Assembly: GCF_900102135.1 (NCBI RefSeq)
Contig: NZ_FMVJ01000002.1
Coordinates: forward strand, 273,709 to 337,708
Length of the DNA: 64,000 nt
Reading direction: 5' to 3'
From: Microvirga guangxiensis
Lineage (GTDB): Bacteria; Pseudomonadota; Alphaproteobacteria; Rhizobiales; Beijerinckiaceae
Part shown: positions 27,534-37,139 of the stretch, in pieces
Numbering within the stretch: the stretch's first letter is position 1
How the letters are laid out: the number at the start of each line of letters is the position of its first letter
Program-made: the position numbers and the translations under genes
Notes under the pieces: model-generated
Seen by the model: the letters and a program-made list of their open reading frames with translations, nothing else
Databases searched by the model: none
Told to the model about the DNA's origin: nothing

Positions 27534-30344
27534 CTAGTCTCGCTCGATGATCTCACGGATGCGCACGGCCAAGGCCTCAATACCGAAAGGCTTCGTGATC
27601 ATCTCCATGCCCGGATCGAGGAAGCCGGTGGCCATAGCAGCCTGCTCGGCATAACCGGTGATGAAGAGAACCTTGAGATTGGGCCTAATCAGACGCGCAT
27701 AATCCGCGAGTTGGCGGCCGTTCAGTCCAGGCAGTCCGACATCGGTCACGAGCAGGTCCACCCGCTGCTTCGATTCCAGAATTTTCAGACCGGACGGCCC
27801 ATCCACCGCCTCGAGAGCCTGGTAGCCAAGATCGGCGAGCACCTCCAGGATCAGGGAGCGGACGACACGCTCATCTTCAACCACTAGAACGGTTTCGCCC
27901 GCCTCTGCCCGATGCGCCTCGCTAAGACCCGTCACGGAGACAGCCTCAGCAACCGTGCCTTCGTGAGCCGGCAGGTAGAGCCTGACCGACGTACCCTTTC
28001 CGAGCTCGCTATGGATCCGAACGTGGCCCTCAGACTGCTTCGTAAAGCCATACACCATGGAAAGGCCGAGACCCGTACCCACTCCTATCGGTTTGGTGGT
28101 GAAGAACGGATCGAAGACCTGTGCCAGAACGTCGGCGGGCATGCCGGTTCCTGTGTCGGAAACACTGATCGTAACATAGCGGCCGGGCGAGACCCCATGC
28201 TGAGCCGCCTCATAGAGATCATCCAGATGCGACACGCCGGTTTCGACCGTGAGTATGCCGCCGTCGGGCATGGCATCACGGGCGTTGATCGCAAGATTGA
28301 GGACAGCGCTTTCCAACTGATTGGGATCGCACAGAGTCAGGGGCAAGTCTTCGCTGATGGCAAACTTGAGCTCGATGGATTCGGAGATCGTTCGCCGGAG
28401 AAGATCCTCCATGGACATGACAAGACGGTTGACGTCGACACTTCTCGGATCGAGGGGCTGGCGTCGTGCAAAGGCCAGAAGGCGATGCGTCAAGGCAGCT
28501 GCGCGATTGGCCGAGGATGTAGCGGCCGCGATATAACGATCGAGATTGTCGAGGCGGCCCTGCGCCATGCGCGTATTCAGAAGATCCAGCGAGCCGACGA
28601 TACCTGTCAGAAGGTTGTTGAAGTCGTGGGCAATACCTCCAGTCAGTTGCCCGACGGCTTCCATCTTCTGCGCCTGACGCAACGCCTCTTCGGTATGCTT
28701 CAGATCAGTGATGTCATGGCCTTCAGCCACCAGAAAAATGGGCTTTCCCTCTTCGTCCAGGACTGGTTTCATCGAAAAGTCGAAAGTGCGGTGACCGCCT
28801 GGCAGCAGGAGTTCGGACTCGTAGCGCACAAACTCCCCGGCGGCAGCACGCGCGACGCCTTCGCGCACTCTCTGAGCCTCATGAGGAGAATGCGTCCACC
28901 AGGGAGCATCCCATATCTTTATTCCGGCGATCTGGCTCGCCGTGGCTCCCGAAGCCTGCAAGGCCGCGTTGTTGACGATTACAATGGTACCGTCCAACGC
29001 ACCAAGCGCGATAAGTTGGTAAGTGGTGTTGAAGATTGCTCGGAAACGGCGCTCGCTCTCGGCAAGTTCGGCCGTCCGTTCAGCAACGCGGCTCTCAAGC
29101 CTTTCGTTGAGCTCCAGCAATCTCTCTTCGGATTGCTTCGCTGCTGTAATGTCATAGATGACCCCGATGAACCGCAAGCCCGCGGTTTCGGTGTCACGAA
29201 CATACTCGCCTCTGCGAGCCAGCCAGCGGAGCTTCTTGTTGTCCGCCCGCTGGATTCGGCATTCGGCATACGTCACGCCTTCGGAGCACAAGCCCTGCTC
29301 GACAAGAAGCGGATCGCCTGGGGTGACAAGATTGTTGATCGTGCGAACGGGAAGGGCATTGGTCGAGTGAAGTCCGACCAAGCGGCAGAACTCCTCGGAG
29401 ACGCTAACGGTCGCAAAACCATCGATATACTCGAACGTTCCGACGCCGCCCGCGCTCTGAGCGATCCGCAGGCGTTCCTCGATATGCTTCTGCTCGGTTA
29501 TGTCGAGGACAACGCCGGTGAACCGGATGGGTTGGTTCTCATCGCTGAAATGGCAACGGCCTCGCGCGTGAGCCCAACGCACGGATCCGTCGGCGGAAAG
29601 AAGCCGATATTCCTTCGAGAAGACTTCGGCGCCGTTGAGAATGCCTGCAACAGCGAGCCGAATCCTCAAGCGGTCCTCAGGATGAATGGCCTTGAAGAAG
29701 TCCCCGCTTGGCAGGCCTTTTGCAGCCTCGACTGGATCGAGATCATGGAGGGCGGCGAAACGCACATCGGCGGTGAAGTGCCCACGAGGGATGTCCCAAT
29801 CCCAGGATCCACCCGCTCCGGCAACAGTCAGTGTCTGGCGAAGCCGCTCATTGGTCCAATCGAGTTCACGTTGGCTCGTTTGGAGAGCAGCGCGCATCTC
29901 CTCGGCCTGATGCGACTGCGTGACATCGACCTGGGTCGACAGAAGGAAAATCTGTTCACCTTTGTCATTGTTGACAGGGGTGACGAAGAGATGATTCCAG
30001 AAGCGGCTTCCATCCTTGCGTCGGTTCAGAACCTTGGTCGAGACTGAACCGCCCTCTCTTAGCGTCTCGCGGATCTGGAGGACGGTTTCTTCATCGGTTT
30101 CGGGCGCCTGCAGAAAGCTGCCGTTGCGTCCAAGGGCTTCCTCAGCCGAGTATCCAGTCAACCGGCAGAATGCATCGTTTACGAAGACGATCGGATTATC
30201 GGGCAACCGAGGGTTGGTTGCCAACATCGCCAGCCCAGAGCGCTCCAGAGCCGAGAAGATCGGCCCGGCAATGCTGCGCAATTCCTCGAGGGCCGCCTCG
30301 ATTCTCTTATCGGCCGTCTCGTAGGGGAGCATCCGGGCTATCAT
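27534..30344 (-). CDS. Hybrid histidine kinase with cysteine-less LOV-like PAS, three more PAS domains and a receiver
   Basis: About 936 residues. The first PAS (about 40-145) is LOV-like: [18 protein letters not shown], then a GRN-x-SFLQ motif and [15 protein letters not shown]. The photoactive cysteine position is Gly75 (codon GGC). Three further PAS regions lie at about 180-285, 290-385 and 425-545. The kinase core has His in [13 protein letters not shown], the N-box [10 protein letters not shown] and [12 protein letters not shown]. The C-terminal receiver (about 815-935) keeps its phospho-acceptor in [11 protein letters not shown] and Lys in ITKPFG. The ATG at 30344 is preferred; a TTG start at 30428 would overlap cheC. 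Last gene of the chemosensory operon. Confidence 0.88.
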   Translation of the reverse strand: MIARMLPYETADKRIEAALEELRSIAGPIFSALERSGLAMLATNPRLPDNPIVFVNDAFCRLTGYSAEEALGRNGSFLQAPETDEETVLQIRETLREGGSVSTKVLNRRKDGSRFWNHLFVTPVNNDKGEQIFLLSTQVDVTQSHQAEEMRAALQTSQRELDWTNERLRQTLTVAGAGGSWDWDIPRGHFTADVRFAALHDLDPVEAAKGLPSGDFFKAIHPEDRLRIRLAVAGILNGAEVFSKEYRLLSADGSVRWAHARGRCHFSDENQPIRFTGVVLDITEQKHIEERLRIAQSAGGVGTFEYIDGFATVSVSEEFCRLVGLHSTNALPVRTINNLVTPGDPLLVEQGLCSEGVTYAECRIQRADNKKLRWLARRGEYVRDTETAGLRFIGVIYDITAAKQSEERLLELNERLESRVAERTAELAESERRFRAIFNTTYQLIALGALDGTIVIVNNAALQASGATASQIAGIKIWDAPWWTHSPHEAQRVREGVARAAAGEFVRYESELLLPGGHRTFDFSMKPVLDEEGKPIFLVAEGHDITDLKHTEEALRQAQKMEAVGQLTGGIAHDFNNLLTGIVGSLDLLNTRMAQGRLDNLDRYIAAATSSANRAAALTHRLLAFARRQPLDPRSVDVNRLVMSMEDLLRRTISESIELKFAISEDLPLTLCDPNQLESAVLNLAINARDAMPDGGILTVETGVSHLDDLYEAAQHGVSPGRYVTISVSDTGTGMPADVLAQVFDPFFTTKPIGVGTGLGLSMVYGFTKQSEGHVRIHSELGKGTSVRLYLPAHEGTVAEAVSVTGLSEAHRAEAGETVLVVEDERVVRSLILEVLADLGYQALEAVDGPSGLKILESKQRVDLLVTDVGLPGLNGRQLADYARLIRPNLKVLFITGYAEQAAMATGFLDPGMEMITKPFGIEALAVRIREIIERD

Positions 30345-30387
30345 GCCAATAATGTCTTCATTGAGTGATACGGTCACAGGACATAGG

Positions 30388-31029
30388 CTAAGCCTCGTCC
30401 CCGACAACCCGGTGAATGAAGCCTGCAATAAGCTCTTTCAGAGCAGCCAGCGAAGGCAGATCCATGAGCATGGCGATGTAGCCACGGATGTCCCGGTTGC
30501 GGACAGAGAAGTTGATGTACAGGAAGAGCACCAGCCCATCATCCGGACGTGGCTGCATGAGCTTGAACAATCGAGAGCCGTCGCCTCGAACGACCTCGGG
30601 CAGGGAGATGTTCAGCGAACGCTTCAACATGTTCGCCATTGTGGCAAGGCAGCCGTTCAGTATTACGTTGCCTGTTTCAGCAAGGGCCTCCTGCTCCATT
30701 TCGCTAAGCTGATCGGGCGGCACGTCTTCGCCGATGATGGCACGAACCAGATCCAGACTGATCGTCTGTGGGAAGATCAAAAGGGCTTGGCCGGAAAAGG
30801 CTCCCTCGAATTGCTGCTGGATGGCGACGAGTTCATCCGTCTCGCGTTCACCGATCAATCGGACGGCATCGTCCGGGGCCATGATCTCGACAGATGGAAC
30901 GGAGAGGAGCACTTCCTCGCCGATCATCTTCCGGAGGCTCGAAGCCGCCCGGCTGACTCCGATATTGACGAGCTCCGTCAGGGCATCGCGTTCGAGCTCT
31001 GAAAGAGCGATTTCCCTGACCGTGGACAT
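30388..31029 (-). CDS. cheC: CheC-like CheY-phosphatase
   Basis: A 213-residue CheC-family protein. Both phosphatase signatures (E-x2-N-x22-P) are intact: TELVNIGVSRAASSLRKMIG with its proline at SVPS, and AETGNVILNGCLATMANMLK with its proline at SLPE. CheC dephosphorylates phospho-CheY-type receivers. Its most likely partner is the lone receiver gene immediately upstream, whose stop overlaps this ATG (TGATG). The ATG at 31029 is chosen over a TTG one codon earlier. CheC is unusual in alphaproteobacterial chemotaxis operons. Confidence 0.87.
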   Translation of the reverse strand: MSTVREIALSELERDALTELVNIGVSRAASSLRKMIGEEVLLSVPSVEIMAPDDAVRLIGERETDELVAIQQQFEGAFSGQALLIFPQTISLDLVRAIIGEDVPPDQLSEMEQEALAETGNVILNGCLATMANMLKRSLNISLPEVVRGDGSRLFKLMQPRPDDGLVLFLYINFSVRNRDIRGYIAMLMDLPSLAALKELIAGFIHRVVGDEA

Positions 31030-31412
31030 CAAACACCGCCGGTCCGCAGGCGCAGCGCCGCTCCGGAGATGAACCCTCGCAACCCCTCCTCTGTCAGCGG
31101 CTTGCTGACGAAGGTGGCATTTACCTCGCGAGCCCGGGCAATGACTTCATCCTGAATATTGGCTGTGATCACTGCGATCGGCATCATCGGATGGCTCGCA
31201 CGGATTTCGGCGGCAAGCTCGAGGCCGTCCTTCTCCGGCATGTTGAAGTCGATCATCGCCACATCGATCTTCTGGCTATTGAGTACGCCAAGGGCTTCCT
31301 GGGCATTACCAGCTTCGACCTTTTCCCACTCCGGCTGGAGTGCGGTCAGAGCTTTAGCGGCAACGATGCGTGCCAGCTTGCTGTCATCGACGATCAGGAC
31401 GGTTATCGCCAC
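31029..31412 (-). CDS. Single-domain response regulator (CheY-like)
   Basis: A 127-residue receiver: VLIVDDSKLARIVAAKAL start, phospho-acceptor aspartate in VAMIDFNMPEKDGLEL, threonine in VITANIQ, and lysine in FVSKPLTEEG. No output domain is attached. The GTG start at 31412 has a GGAG site seven bases upstream. It lies between the STAS gene and cheC in the chemosensory operon, so it is the probable target of CheA and substrate of CheC. Confidence 0.9.
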   Translation of the reverse strand: MAITVLIVDDSKLARIVAAKALTALQPEWEKVEAGNAQEALGVLNSQKIDVAMIDFNMPEKDGLELAAEIRASHPMMPIAVITANIQDEVIARAREVNATFVSKPLTEEGLRGFISGAALRLRTGGV

Positions 31413-31512
31413 TCAGGTACTCCGCTAGGAATATACTGCCCGGAAGGACCGGAACGATATGGAAGGAACTGCTCTTTGCTCTTTTAGAGTATGCTTAGAG
31501 AATAACAACTGC

Positions 31513-31782
31513 TCACCCCGTCTCGGGTGTCATGTCGCAGGAGCCTGGATCAAGCAAAGCCGGCATCACCCAGCCTCGAAGAAATTCGTCCTTGGGTGGT
31601 CCCTTCAAGCTGGGTCTGAAGGCCATCAGAACCTGAAGAACAGCTGCGTGGAGGTGCTCGGCATTCGATAGGTCGACGATGCGACCGGGATCGGCCTGGA
31701 GCCAGCGGAGCAAGGGCTCCGCATCTTCGACACGACAGATCCCCTCCAAGACAACCATGTTGCCATCAAGATGCACGCTCAT
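31513..31782 (-). CDS. STAS-domain protein
   Basis: An 89-residue single STAS-like domain, of the kind found in anti-sigma-factor antagonists. The core strand-helix VDLSNAEHLHAAVLQVLMAF carries the position where phosphorylatable serine is usual (here the DLSNAEHLH region). Its ATG overlaps the cheA stop by four bases, so it is tightly coupled to the kinase. A chemosensory cluster with a STAS partner suggests output other than a flagellar motor. Function not established. Confidence 0.75.
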   Translation of the reverse strand: MSVHLDGNMVVLEGICRVEDAEPLLRWLQADPGRIVDLSNAEHLHAAVLQVLMAFRPSLKGPPKDEFLRGWVMPALLDPGSCDMTPETG

Positions 31783-33749
31783 CCGATAAGCTCCGGAATA
31801 TCGAGGATCATCAGGACGTTGCCATCTCCGAGGAGAGTCGTTCCCATAACGCCGGGCATGCCGGACAGAATACCGGACATGGGACGCATCAGAACGTCCA
31901 TTCTCTCGGCAAAGGAGTCGACTGCGATTCCAACTGGCCCATCGTCCAATGCCATCACCACAACCTTCATGCTCGAGCGCAGCTCCAGCGAGCGTGAAAT
32001 TTCCAAGAGATCTGAGAGCCGGATCAGAGGGATCGTCCGATCCCGCAGAACGAAAGCCTCCGCATCCCCGACCGGAATGACGCGCGACCTCGGCACGATA
32101 GTCGTCTCAATCACTCCATCGAGCGGAATGCCGTAGAGTTCCTGACCGATTCTGACGGCCATCACTCTTGCCATGACAATCGTCAGAGGCAAGGAAAGAC
32201 GGATCGTCGTTCCGTGGCCCAGCAGACTTTGAACGGAAACCTGCCCGCCCATCCTCTCGACCGCTGAACGCACGGCATCCATGCCGACCCCCCTGCCCGA
32301 CAGATCGGTTACTTCCGATGCGGTCGAGAAACCGGGGGCGAAAATCAGATTGATGATCTCTGCATCGCTCATTCGTTCGAGTTCGTCTGCCGACGTAACC
32401 CGCTGCTCGCCAGCAACACGTCGAACAGCCGCGGGATCGATTCCACGTCCGTCATCCTCGATTTCGACCGCGACGCGGTCGCCCTCGCGACGGGCTCGAA
32501 GCGTGACCTTGACCCTTCCCGGCTTCCCTGCCTTCAGACGGGCTTCTTCAGGTTCGGCCCCATGATCGATTGCATTGCGCAAGACATGAAGCAAAGGCTC
32601 GAACAGGCCTTCTACAACGGACTTGTCCGCCTCTACATCCTCTCCTTCCATGGAGAAATCGACAGCTTTCCCCAGCGCGCCCGCAATGTCGCGCACAGCG
32701 CGGGGAAACCTCCGGAAGATGTCCCGCATGGGCATCATGCGGACATCCATGACGGCCCTGTGGAGTTCCGCCACGATCCGGCTGATGGACGCTTGGCTCG
32801 TGAGGAGAGCCTGAGCCAAATCCTTGTGCTCCAACCTGTCCCTGATTTGGCCTGACAGATGCGCTAAAGCATTTTTCGCAACGACCATCTCCCCGACAAG
32901 ATCGGCCAGATGGTCGATGCGCACAGCATCGACTCGAAGCGTCCGCCCACGGGCTCCTCCGGCAGCTTCCTCCAAGGGACCCGCAGCTCCTGTAGCTGCA
33001 CGATCGCTTGCGCTGCAAGGCACCTCATGGATCGTCACCTGATCAGGCACGAATCGGAAGATTGCCCTGATTGCATCGAGCGCTGCGCTGGAGAGCGCCT
33101 CGATCCTGAGATTGCAGGCGAAGGGATCGATCTCAGAGACGGGCGGCCAAGGCTCCCTGTTCGAAATGCGGACGGAAACGAGATTGGGAATCGAGCGCAG
33201 AAGCGCTACCGGATCGTCGCCGGAAAAGAAGCAATCGGACCGAGGCGTATAGACGATGGCGACGAGAGATTTTGCTTGCGCCGCCGCATCTGGGCTTTGG
33301 GCTATCAGGTCTTTGACCCAGCCGAGATCGACCGGTGACCCCGCAGCCGCGGCAGGAGCCGAATTTTCATCCGCGTGTGAGCGCAGGACCCTCGCCAGAC
33401 GATAGCCTTCCTCAGCCGCATCCGGGGGCAGCAGCCCTGTTCGCTCGATTTCTGCGACCCAACGTTCCGCTTGGCCGATGCAATCGAGGAGAGTGTCGAT
33501 GACATCGGCCTCGGCCCTCACGCGCCCCTCTTTAAGAGCGCCCAGCACATCCTCCGCCGCGTGGAGCGCCAGGCCCATAGGAGCGAAATCGAACAAGCCG
33601 ACGGATCCTTTGAGCGTGTGCACAGCCCGGAAAGCGCCGTCCATCGGCACCACAGCATTTGGGTCGCGCTCAAGGGCCAACAGGTCATCCGTGGCCTGCT
33701 GTATCAACTCACGCGCTTCGACGATGAAATGTTGCAGAAGATCATCCAT
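31779..33749 (-). CDS. cheA: Chemotaxis histidine kinase CheA
   Basis: A 656-residue CheA. The N-terminal Hpt domain has phosphorylated His44 in AVHTLKGSVGLFDF. A P2-like region (about 140-250), P3 dimerisation helices, and a P4 ATPase with HVLRNAIDHGAEP (N-box), DDGRGIDPAA and DLSGRGVGMDAVRS follow. The P5 CheW-like domain ends GTTLLGDGNVLMILDIPELI. No receiver domain is fused. The ATG at 33749 overlaps the cheR stop by eight bases and has an AGGA site; an ATG at 33785 is possible but overlaps more. Phosphorylates CheB and, presumably, the lone receiver at 31029. Confidence 0.95.
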   Translation of the reverse strand: MDDLLQHFIVEARELIQQATDDLLALERDPNAVVPMDGAFRAVHTLKGSVGLFDFAPMGLALHAAEDVLGALKEGRVRAEADVIDTLLDCIGQAERWVAEIERTGLLPPDAAEEGYRLARVLRSHADENSAPAAAAGSPVDLGWVKDLIAQSPDAAAQAKSLVAIVYTPRSDCFFSGDDPVALLRSIPNLVSVRISNREPWPPVSEIDPFACNLRIEALSSAALDAIRAIFRFVPDQVTIHEVPCSASDRAATGAAGPLEEAAGGARGRTLRVDAVRIDHLADLVGEMVVAKNALAHLSGQIRDRLEHKDLAQALLTSQASISRIVAELHRAVMDVRMMPMRDIFRRFPRAVRDIAGALGKAVDFSMEGEDVEADKSVVEGLFEPLLHVLRNAIDHGAEPEEARLKAGKPGRVKVTLRARREGDRVAVEIEDDGRGIDPAAVRRVAGEQRVTSADELERMSDAEIINLIFAPGFSTASEVTDLSGRGVGMDAVRSAVERMGGQVSVQSLLGHGTTIRLSLPLTIVMARVMAVRIGQELYGIPLDGVIETTIVPRSRVIPVGDAEAFVLRDRTIPLIRLSDLLEISRSLELRSSMKVVVMALDDGPVGIAVDSFAERMDVLMRPMSGILSGMPGVMGTTLLGDGNVLMILDIPELIG

Positions 33750-34599
33750 CGCGATCTTTTCCTGGTCGCTGATAGATGATCGCATCCTCGAACCGACGCA
33801 AGTCGAAGCGCTTCGAGATCCGTGTCATGGACTCGGTATGACCAAGACAGATGTACCCTTCCGGATGAAGGGCGTCATAGAGATTATTGACGGCCATAAG
33901 CCGGGAAGCATCGTCGAAATAGATCAGCACGTTCCGGCAGAAGATGACATCGAACTTTCCCTGAGCTGCAACCGATGCGGGATTGATAAGGTTGGCCGCC
34001 GTGAACTTCACCGATTCCCGCAAGTCCTGGATCAGTCTGCGCTTCCCGTCTCGGAGCGGCTCGAAATAGCGCTCGATCACCTCTTGCGGCAAGCGGGCAA
34101 GCGCACGTTCTCCGTAATTTCCATCCTGTGCTTCGAGCAGAACCCGCGTGTCGATATCGGAGCCGATAATTTCGATATGATAGGCGTCAACCAGCGGCCA
34201 ATTCTCCAGCAGCCATACCGCGATCGAATAAGGCTCCTCTCCCGTCGAACAGGGTACCGACCAGATCCGTACGAGATCTCCCGGTTTCCTGTTCTGCACA
34301 ATTGCCGGCAGAATGGAGCGGCTGAGGCAGCTCAGTTGATGCTCCTCGCGGTAGAAATACGTTTCGTTGACCGTGAAAATATTGATGAGATGCTCGACTT
34401 CACCCCCATCGGCTTCAACATGTGCTAAATAGGCGGGGAAAGTTTGCGCTCCGGTCGCAGCCATGCGATCGGCGACCCGCCTCTCGATGTAATAGCGCTT
34501 ACTCTCTCCGAAAATCATCCCGGTATGACGGTAGAGCAACGCGCAAAGCCGGCGGATATCATCGGCGGTCAGCACCTGCTCCTTGCGCGCCCTGCTCAT
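33742..34599 (-). CDS. cheR: Chemoreceptor methyltransferase CheR
   Basis: A 285-residue SAM-dependent glutamate methyltransferase. The N-terminal helical domain (about 1-80) is followed by the VNETYFYREEHQL segment and the SAM-binding motif RIWSVPCSTGEEPYSIAVWL. A DVIFCRNVLIYF segment is the family signature for the catalytic domain. It methylates the soluble receptor encoded at 37140. ATGA overlap with cheB upstream. Confidence 0.94.
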   Translation of the reverse strand: MSRARKEQVLTADDIRRLCALLYRHTGMIFGESKRYYIERRVADRMAATGAQTFPAYLAHVEADGGEVEHLINIFTVNETYFYREEHQLSCLSRSILPAIVQNRKPGDLVRIWSVPCSTGEEPYSIAVWLLENWPLVDAYHIEIIGSDIDTRVLLEAQDGNYGERALARLPQEVIERYFEPLRDGKRRLIQDLRESVKFTAANLINPASVAAQGKFDVIFCRNVLIYFDDASRLMAVNNLYDALHPEGYICLGHTESMTRISKRFDLRRFEDAIIYQRPGKDRDG

Positions 34600-35693
34600 G
34601 ACTCTACCATGCTCATGATGCGGTCGGCGATCTGCTCCAGGGGCACGACCAGTTCTGCGCCACCGCGACGAACGAGTTCACCGGGCATGCCCCACACCAC
34701 GGCTGTCTCTTCTGCCTCGGCGATGGTCCGCCCGCCTTGGGCTTTAAGACGCGCCATGGTCTCGGCCCCATCGCTGCCCATGCCGGTCATCAGCACGCCG
34801 ATGAGGCTCTCGGGCGCAAGGTGCTGCATGGCGCTCTCAACCAGACGGTCGACGCTCGGATGCCAGCGATGGTCGGACGATGAAGGCGCGGCCAGTACAA
34901 CGGGACCATCCGGCCGAACGCTGATGATGACGTCAGCATCGCCCTTCGCGATATAAACATTGCCGGCGTCGAGCGGCATCGCGTGAGCGACCTCAGTCAC
35001 CTTCAAAGCACACAGCTTGTCGAGGCGGCGCGCAAGAGGGCCTGTGAACGAGCCGGGCATGTGCTGGGCGACCACTACCGGCCAAGGAAAATCCACCGGC
35101 AATCGTGACAGGACGGCATCCAGAGCAGGAGGCCCTCCCGTCGATGCGCCAATCAGCACGACACCATGAGAGGACACGTTCTTGCGCCTGCGGCGAACCG
35201 GCGCGACAGGCGCAGGCTGTCTCGGCGCAGCATTACGCGCCCGAGTACCTAAGCCGCTCCGCAACCGCACCCGTTCGGCCAGCCGCAGGCTGCCGGGCAA
35301 CCGCGCTCGCGATGCGGCACGAACCTTCTCGATGAGCTGCGGAGCAAGAGTCTCCATTTCAAGCGAAATCGCGCGGGCAGGCTTTGCAATGAAGTCAACG
35401 GCTCCAAGAGCCAGGGCCTCCAGCGTGACGCTCGCACCTGCATCGGTGAGGGATGAAACCATCACAACTGGACACGGACGCTCCAGCATGATGCGATCAA
35501 GACAGGTGAGACCGTCCATCTCTGGCATGTTCACGTCCAGCGTGACCACATCCGGCTTGAAGGCATGCACCTGCTCCAGCGCCTCCACACCATTGCGGGC
35601 GAGTGCGATCTCAAAGTCGCCTTCGGCCGTGAAGACACTGCCGAGAAGGCGTCTCATCAAAGGGGAATCGTCGACGATGAGCAGCCGGATCAC
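34596..35693 (-). CDS. cheB: Chemotaxis methylesterase CheB
   Basis: A 365-residue CheB. The N-terminal receiver (LLIVDDSPLMRRLLGSVF, aspartate in VVTLDVNMPEMDGL) is joined by a basic linker (about 140-175) to the methylesterase domain. Its catalytic Ser-His-Asp are in LIGASTGGPPALDAV, VVAQHMPGSFTGPLA and MTGMGSDGAETM. It starts at GTG (35693), overlapping the upstream stop as GTGA, with a GGAG site seven bases before it. Removes methyl groups from the receptor after phosphorylation by CheA. Confidence 0.94.
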   Translation of the reverse strand: MIRLLIVDDSPLMRRLLGSVFTAEGDFEIALARNGVEALEQVHAFKPDVVTLDVNMPEMDGLTCLDRIMLERPCPVVMVSSLTDAGASVTLEALALGAVDFIAKPARAISLEMETLAPQLIEKVRAASRARLPGSLRLAERVRLRSGLGTRARNAAPRQPAPVAPVRRRRKNVSSHGVVLIGASTGGPPALDAVLSRLPVDFPWPVVVAQHMPGSFTGPLARRLDKLCALKVTEVAHAMPLDAGNVYIAKGDADVIISVRPDGPVVLAAPSSSDHRWHPSVDRLVESAMQHLAPESLIGVLMTGMGSDGAETMARLKAQGGRTIAEAEETAVVWGMPGELVRRGGAELVVPLEQIADRIMSMVES

Positions 35694-37138
35694 GGAGCGG
35701 AGCGCTCCGGATGACCGTTACTCATGGCAGCGAGCAGATCCTTCTCTGCCCGATCCAGCAACTCGCGCGGGTCAAGCAGAAGGATCATCCGGCCTTCGAT
35801 CTCGATATTGGCGATGCGGTCGATAACCTGGTTTCCGTCCGTTGCCAAATCGGGAGTTGGCCGAAGCTGCGCATGGGAAATCTTGAGAACCTCCGATACG
35901 GTGTCGACGACGAAGCCGGCTTGCAGGTCATCGATCCTGACGACCACAATGCGTTCCCGCCGCTTCTCCCCTTGCGCGTCAAGTCTGAAGCGCCGCCTCT
36001 GATCGATAATCGGGACCACGCGGCCACGCAGATTCATGACCCCCTCGATGAAAGCGGGAGCTTTGGGCAATCGTGTCAGCGTGTCGGGCACGCGCACGAC
36101 CTCATCGACAGCTCCGATAGGCAATCCGTACTCCTCGCCGCCCAGCTGAAAAACGATGAATTGCTCCTCGTCGTGGTGGGAGAGCCCGTCAGGCGTACCC
36201 ATGTCGTTGCTCTTCTCCGTTTGGGAGGAAATCTGCTCAAGCAGATTCTGATCGCGGAACAGATGGTCCGACGACAGGACGGAGACCAGCCGTTGGCCGC
36301 CATCGAGCCGACAGATCCCTCGAATCTGCGCCTCAGCGTCCCCTCGTGTGATGATCGCCGGAACAGGGTCGATCATGTCCGGAGCGAGCCGAAGGATCTC
36401 TTTCATGCTATCGATGGCAAGCCCTACCAGACTCTCGCCGACCTGAGTCACGACCACCCGAGCTCTGCCGCGATTACCCGTGGCGCTAAAGCCCAGGAGC
36501 CCCCGCAGGGACACCAGAGGCACGAGCTTTCCTCGCAGGGGCAGCACTCCGAGCATGACGGCATCCGTCCGCGGAACTGCCGTCACGAATTCCGGCAACG
36601 CGACAACCTCATGAACGGAGGCCAGCGGCATCGCAAATTCCTGCTCCGCAACGGCAAAGCATACCAAAGAGATCTTGTCAGGCTCGGCAGCCTGCTCATG
36701 GAGCACTCGTGGAGCGGAGACCGAGCGGCTCTGGGTTCGTCGCATAAAGCCGCCGAAATCCTTGGCGAGCAGCTCATCGAGGTCGATCAGCCGTGCCTGA
36801 ATGGCATCGTCCTCTGACCCAAATCGGGATGATCCAAGCGACGCCACACTATCTACCGCAACTCCGACCGGAGCGCCGCGGTCGACCACGATGACACGTG
36901 CATTTGCCGAGAAGGTTGCTTCTTTTCCCAGGAGCTTGTGCAGAGACACGATGGGCACTACTGCGCCTCGGAGATTTGCCACTCCAAGAAGGCTCGCGGG
37001 GCCAAGCGGTACCCTGGTGACAGCCGGGCAGCGGATCACCTCGGCAACATCGGCCGCCGAAAGGGCAAAGCGTTCGCCCCCCACTTCGACCGTGAGAAAC
37101 GATCGAGAGACGGATGCTGGAGCCGCCTGGGCTACCAC
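35690..37138 (-). CDS. Protein with three CheW domains
   Basis: A 482-residue coupling protein made of three successive CheW folds, at about 10-150, 160-300 and 325-465. Each carries the family core: LGVANLRGAVVPIVSLHKLL, LGVLPLRGKLVPLVSLRGLL and EGVMNLRGRVVPIIDQRRRF. Normal CheW has one domain. The tandem form could bridge several receptors or kinases. The start is a GTG at 37138, two bases after the receptor stop, with a GGAG site seven bases before it. The open frame to 37381 overlaps the receptor gene and is not coding. Confidence 0.88.
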   Translation of the reverse strand: MVAQAAPASVSRSFLTVEVGGERFALSAADVAEVIRCPAVTRVPLGPASLLGVANLRGAVVPIVSLHKLLGKEATFSANARVIVVDRGAPVGVAVDSVASLGSSRFGSEDDAIQARLIDLDELLAKDFGGFMRRTQSRSVSAPRVLHEQAAEPDKISLVCFAVAEQEFAMPLASVHEVVALPEFVTAVPRTDAVMLGVLPLRGKLVPLVSLRGLLGFSATGNRGRARVVVTQVGESLVGLAIDSMKEILRLAPDMIDPVPAIITRGDAEAQIRGICRLDGGQRLVSVLSSDHLFRDQNLLEQISSQTEKSNDMGTPDGLSHHDEEQFIVFQLGGEEYGLPIGAVDEVVRVPDTLTRLPKAPAFIEGVMNLRGRVVPIIDQRRRFRLDAQGEKRRERIVVVRIDDLQAGFVVDTVSEVLKISHAQLRPTPDLATDGNQVIDRIANIEIEGRMILLLDPRELLDRAEKDLLAAMSNGHPERSAP

Positions 37139-37139
37139 G

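Noticed and set aside
27912..30047. 711-codon plus-strand frame opposite the hybrid kinase
   Set aside because: Antisense shadow; the minus-strand kinase domains are unambiguous.
32568..32580. GATTGCATTGCGC, close to the IclR operator
   Set aside because: It encodes the conserved N-box region of CheA; the match is explained by coding sequence.
33742..33785. Longer CheA start at 33785
   Set aside because: It would overlap cheR by 44 bases; the ATG at 33749 gives the usual eight-base overlap, a ribosome site and a family-like MDDLLQHF start.
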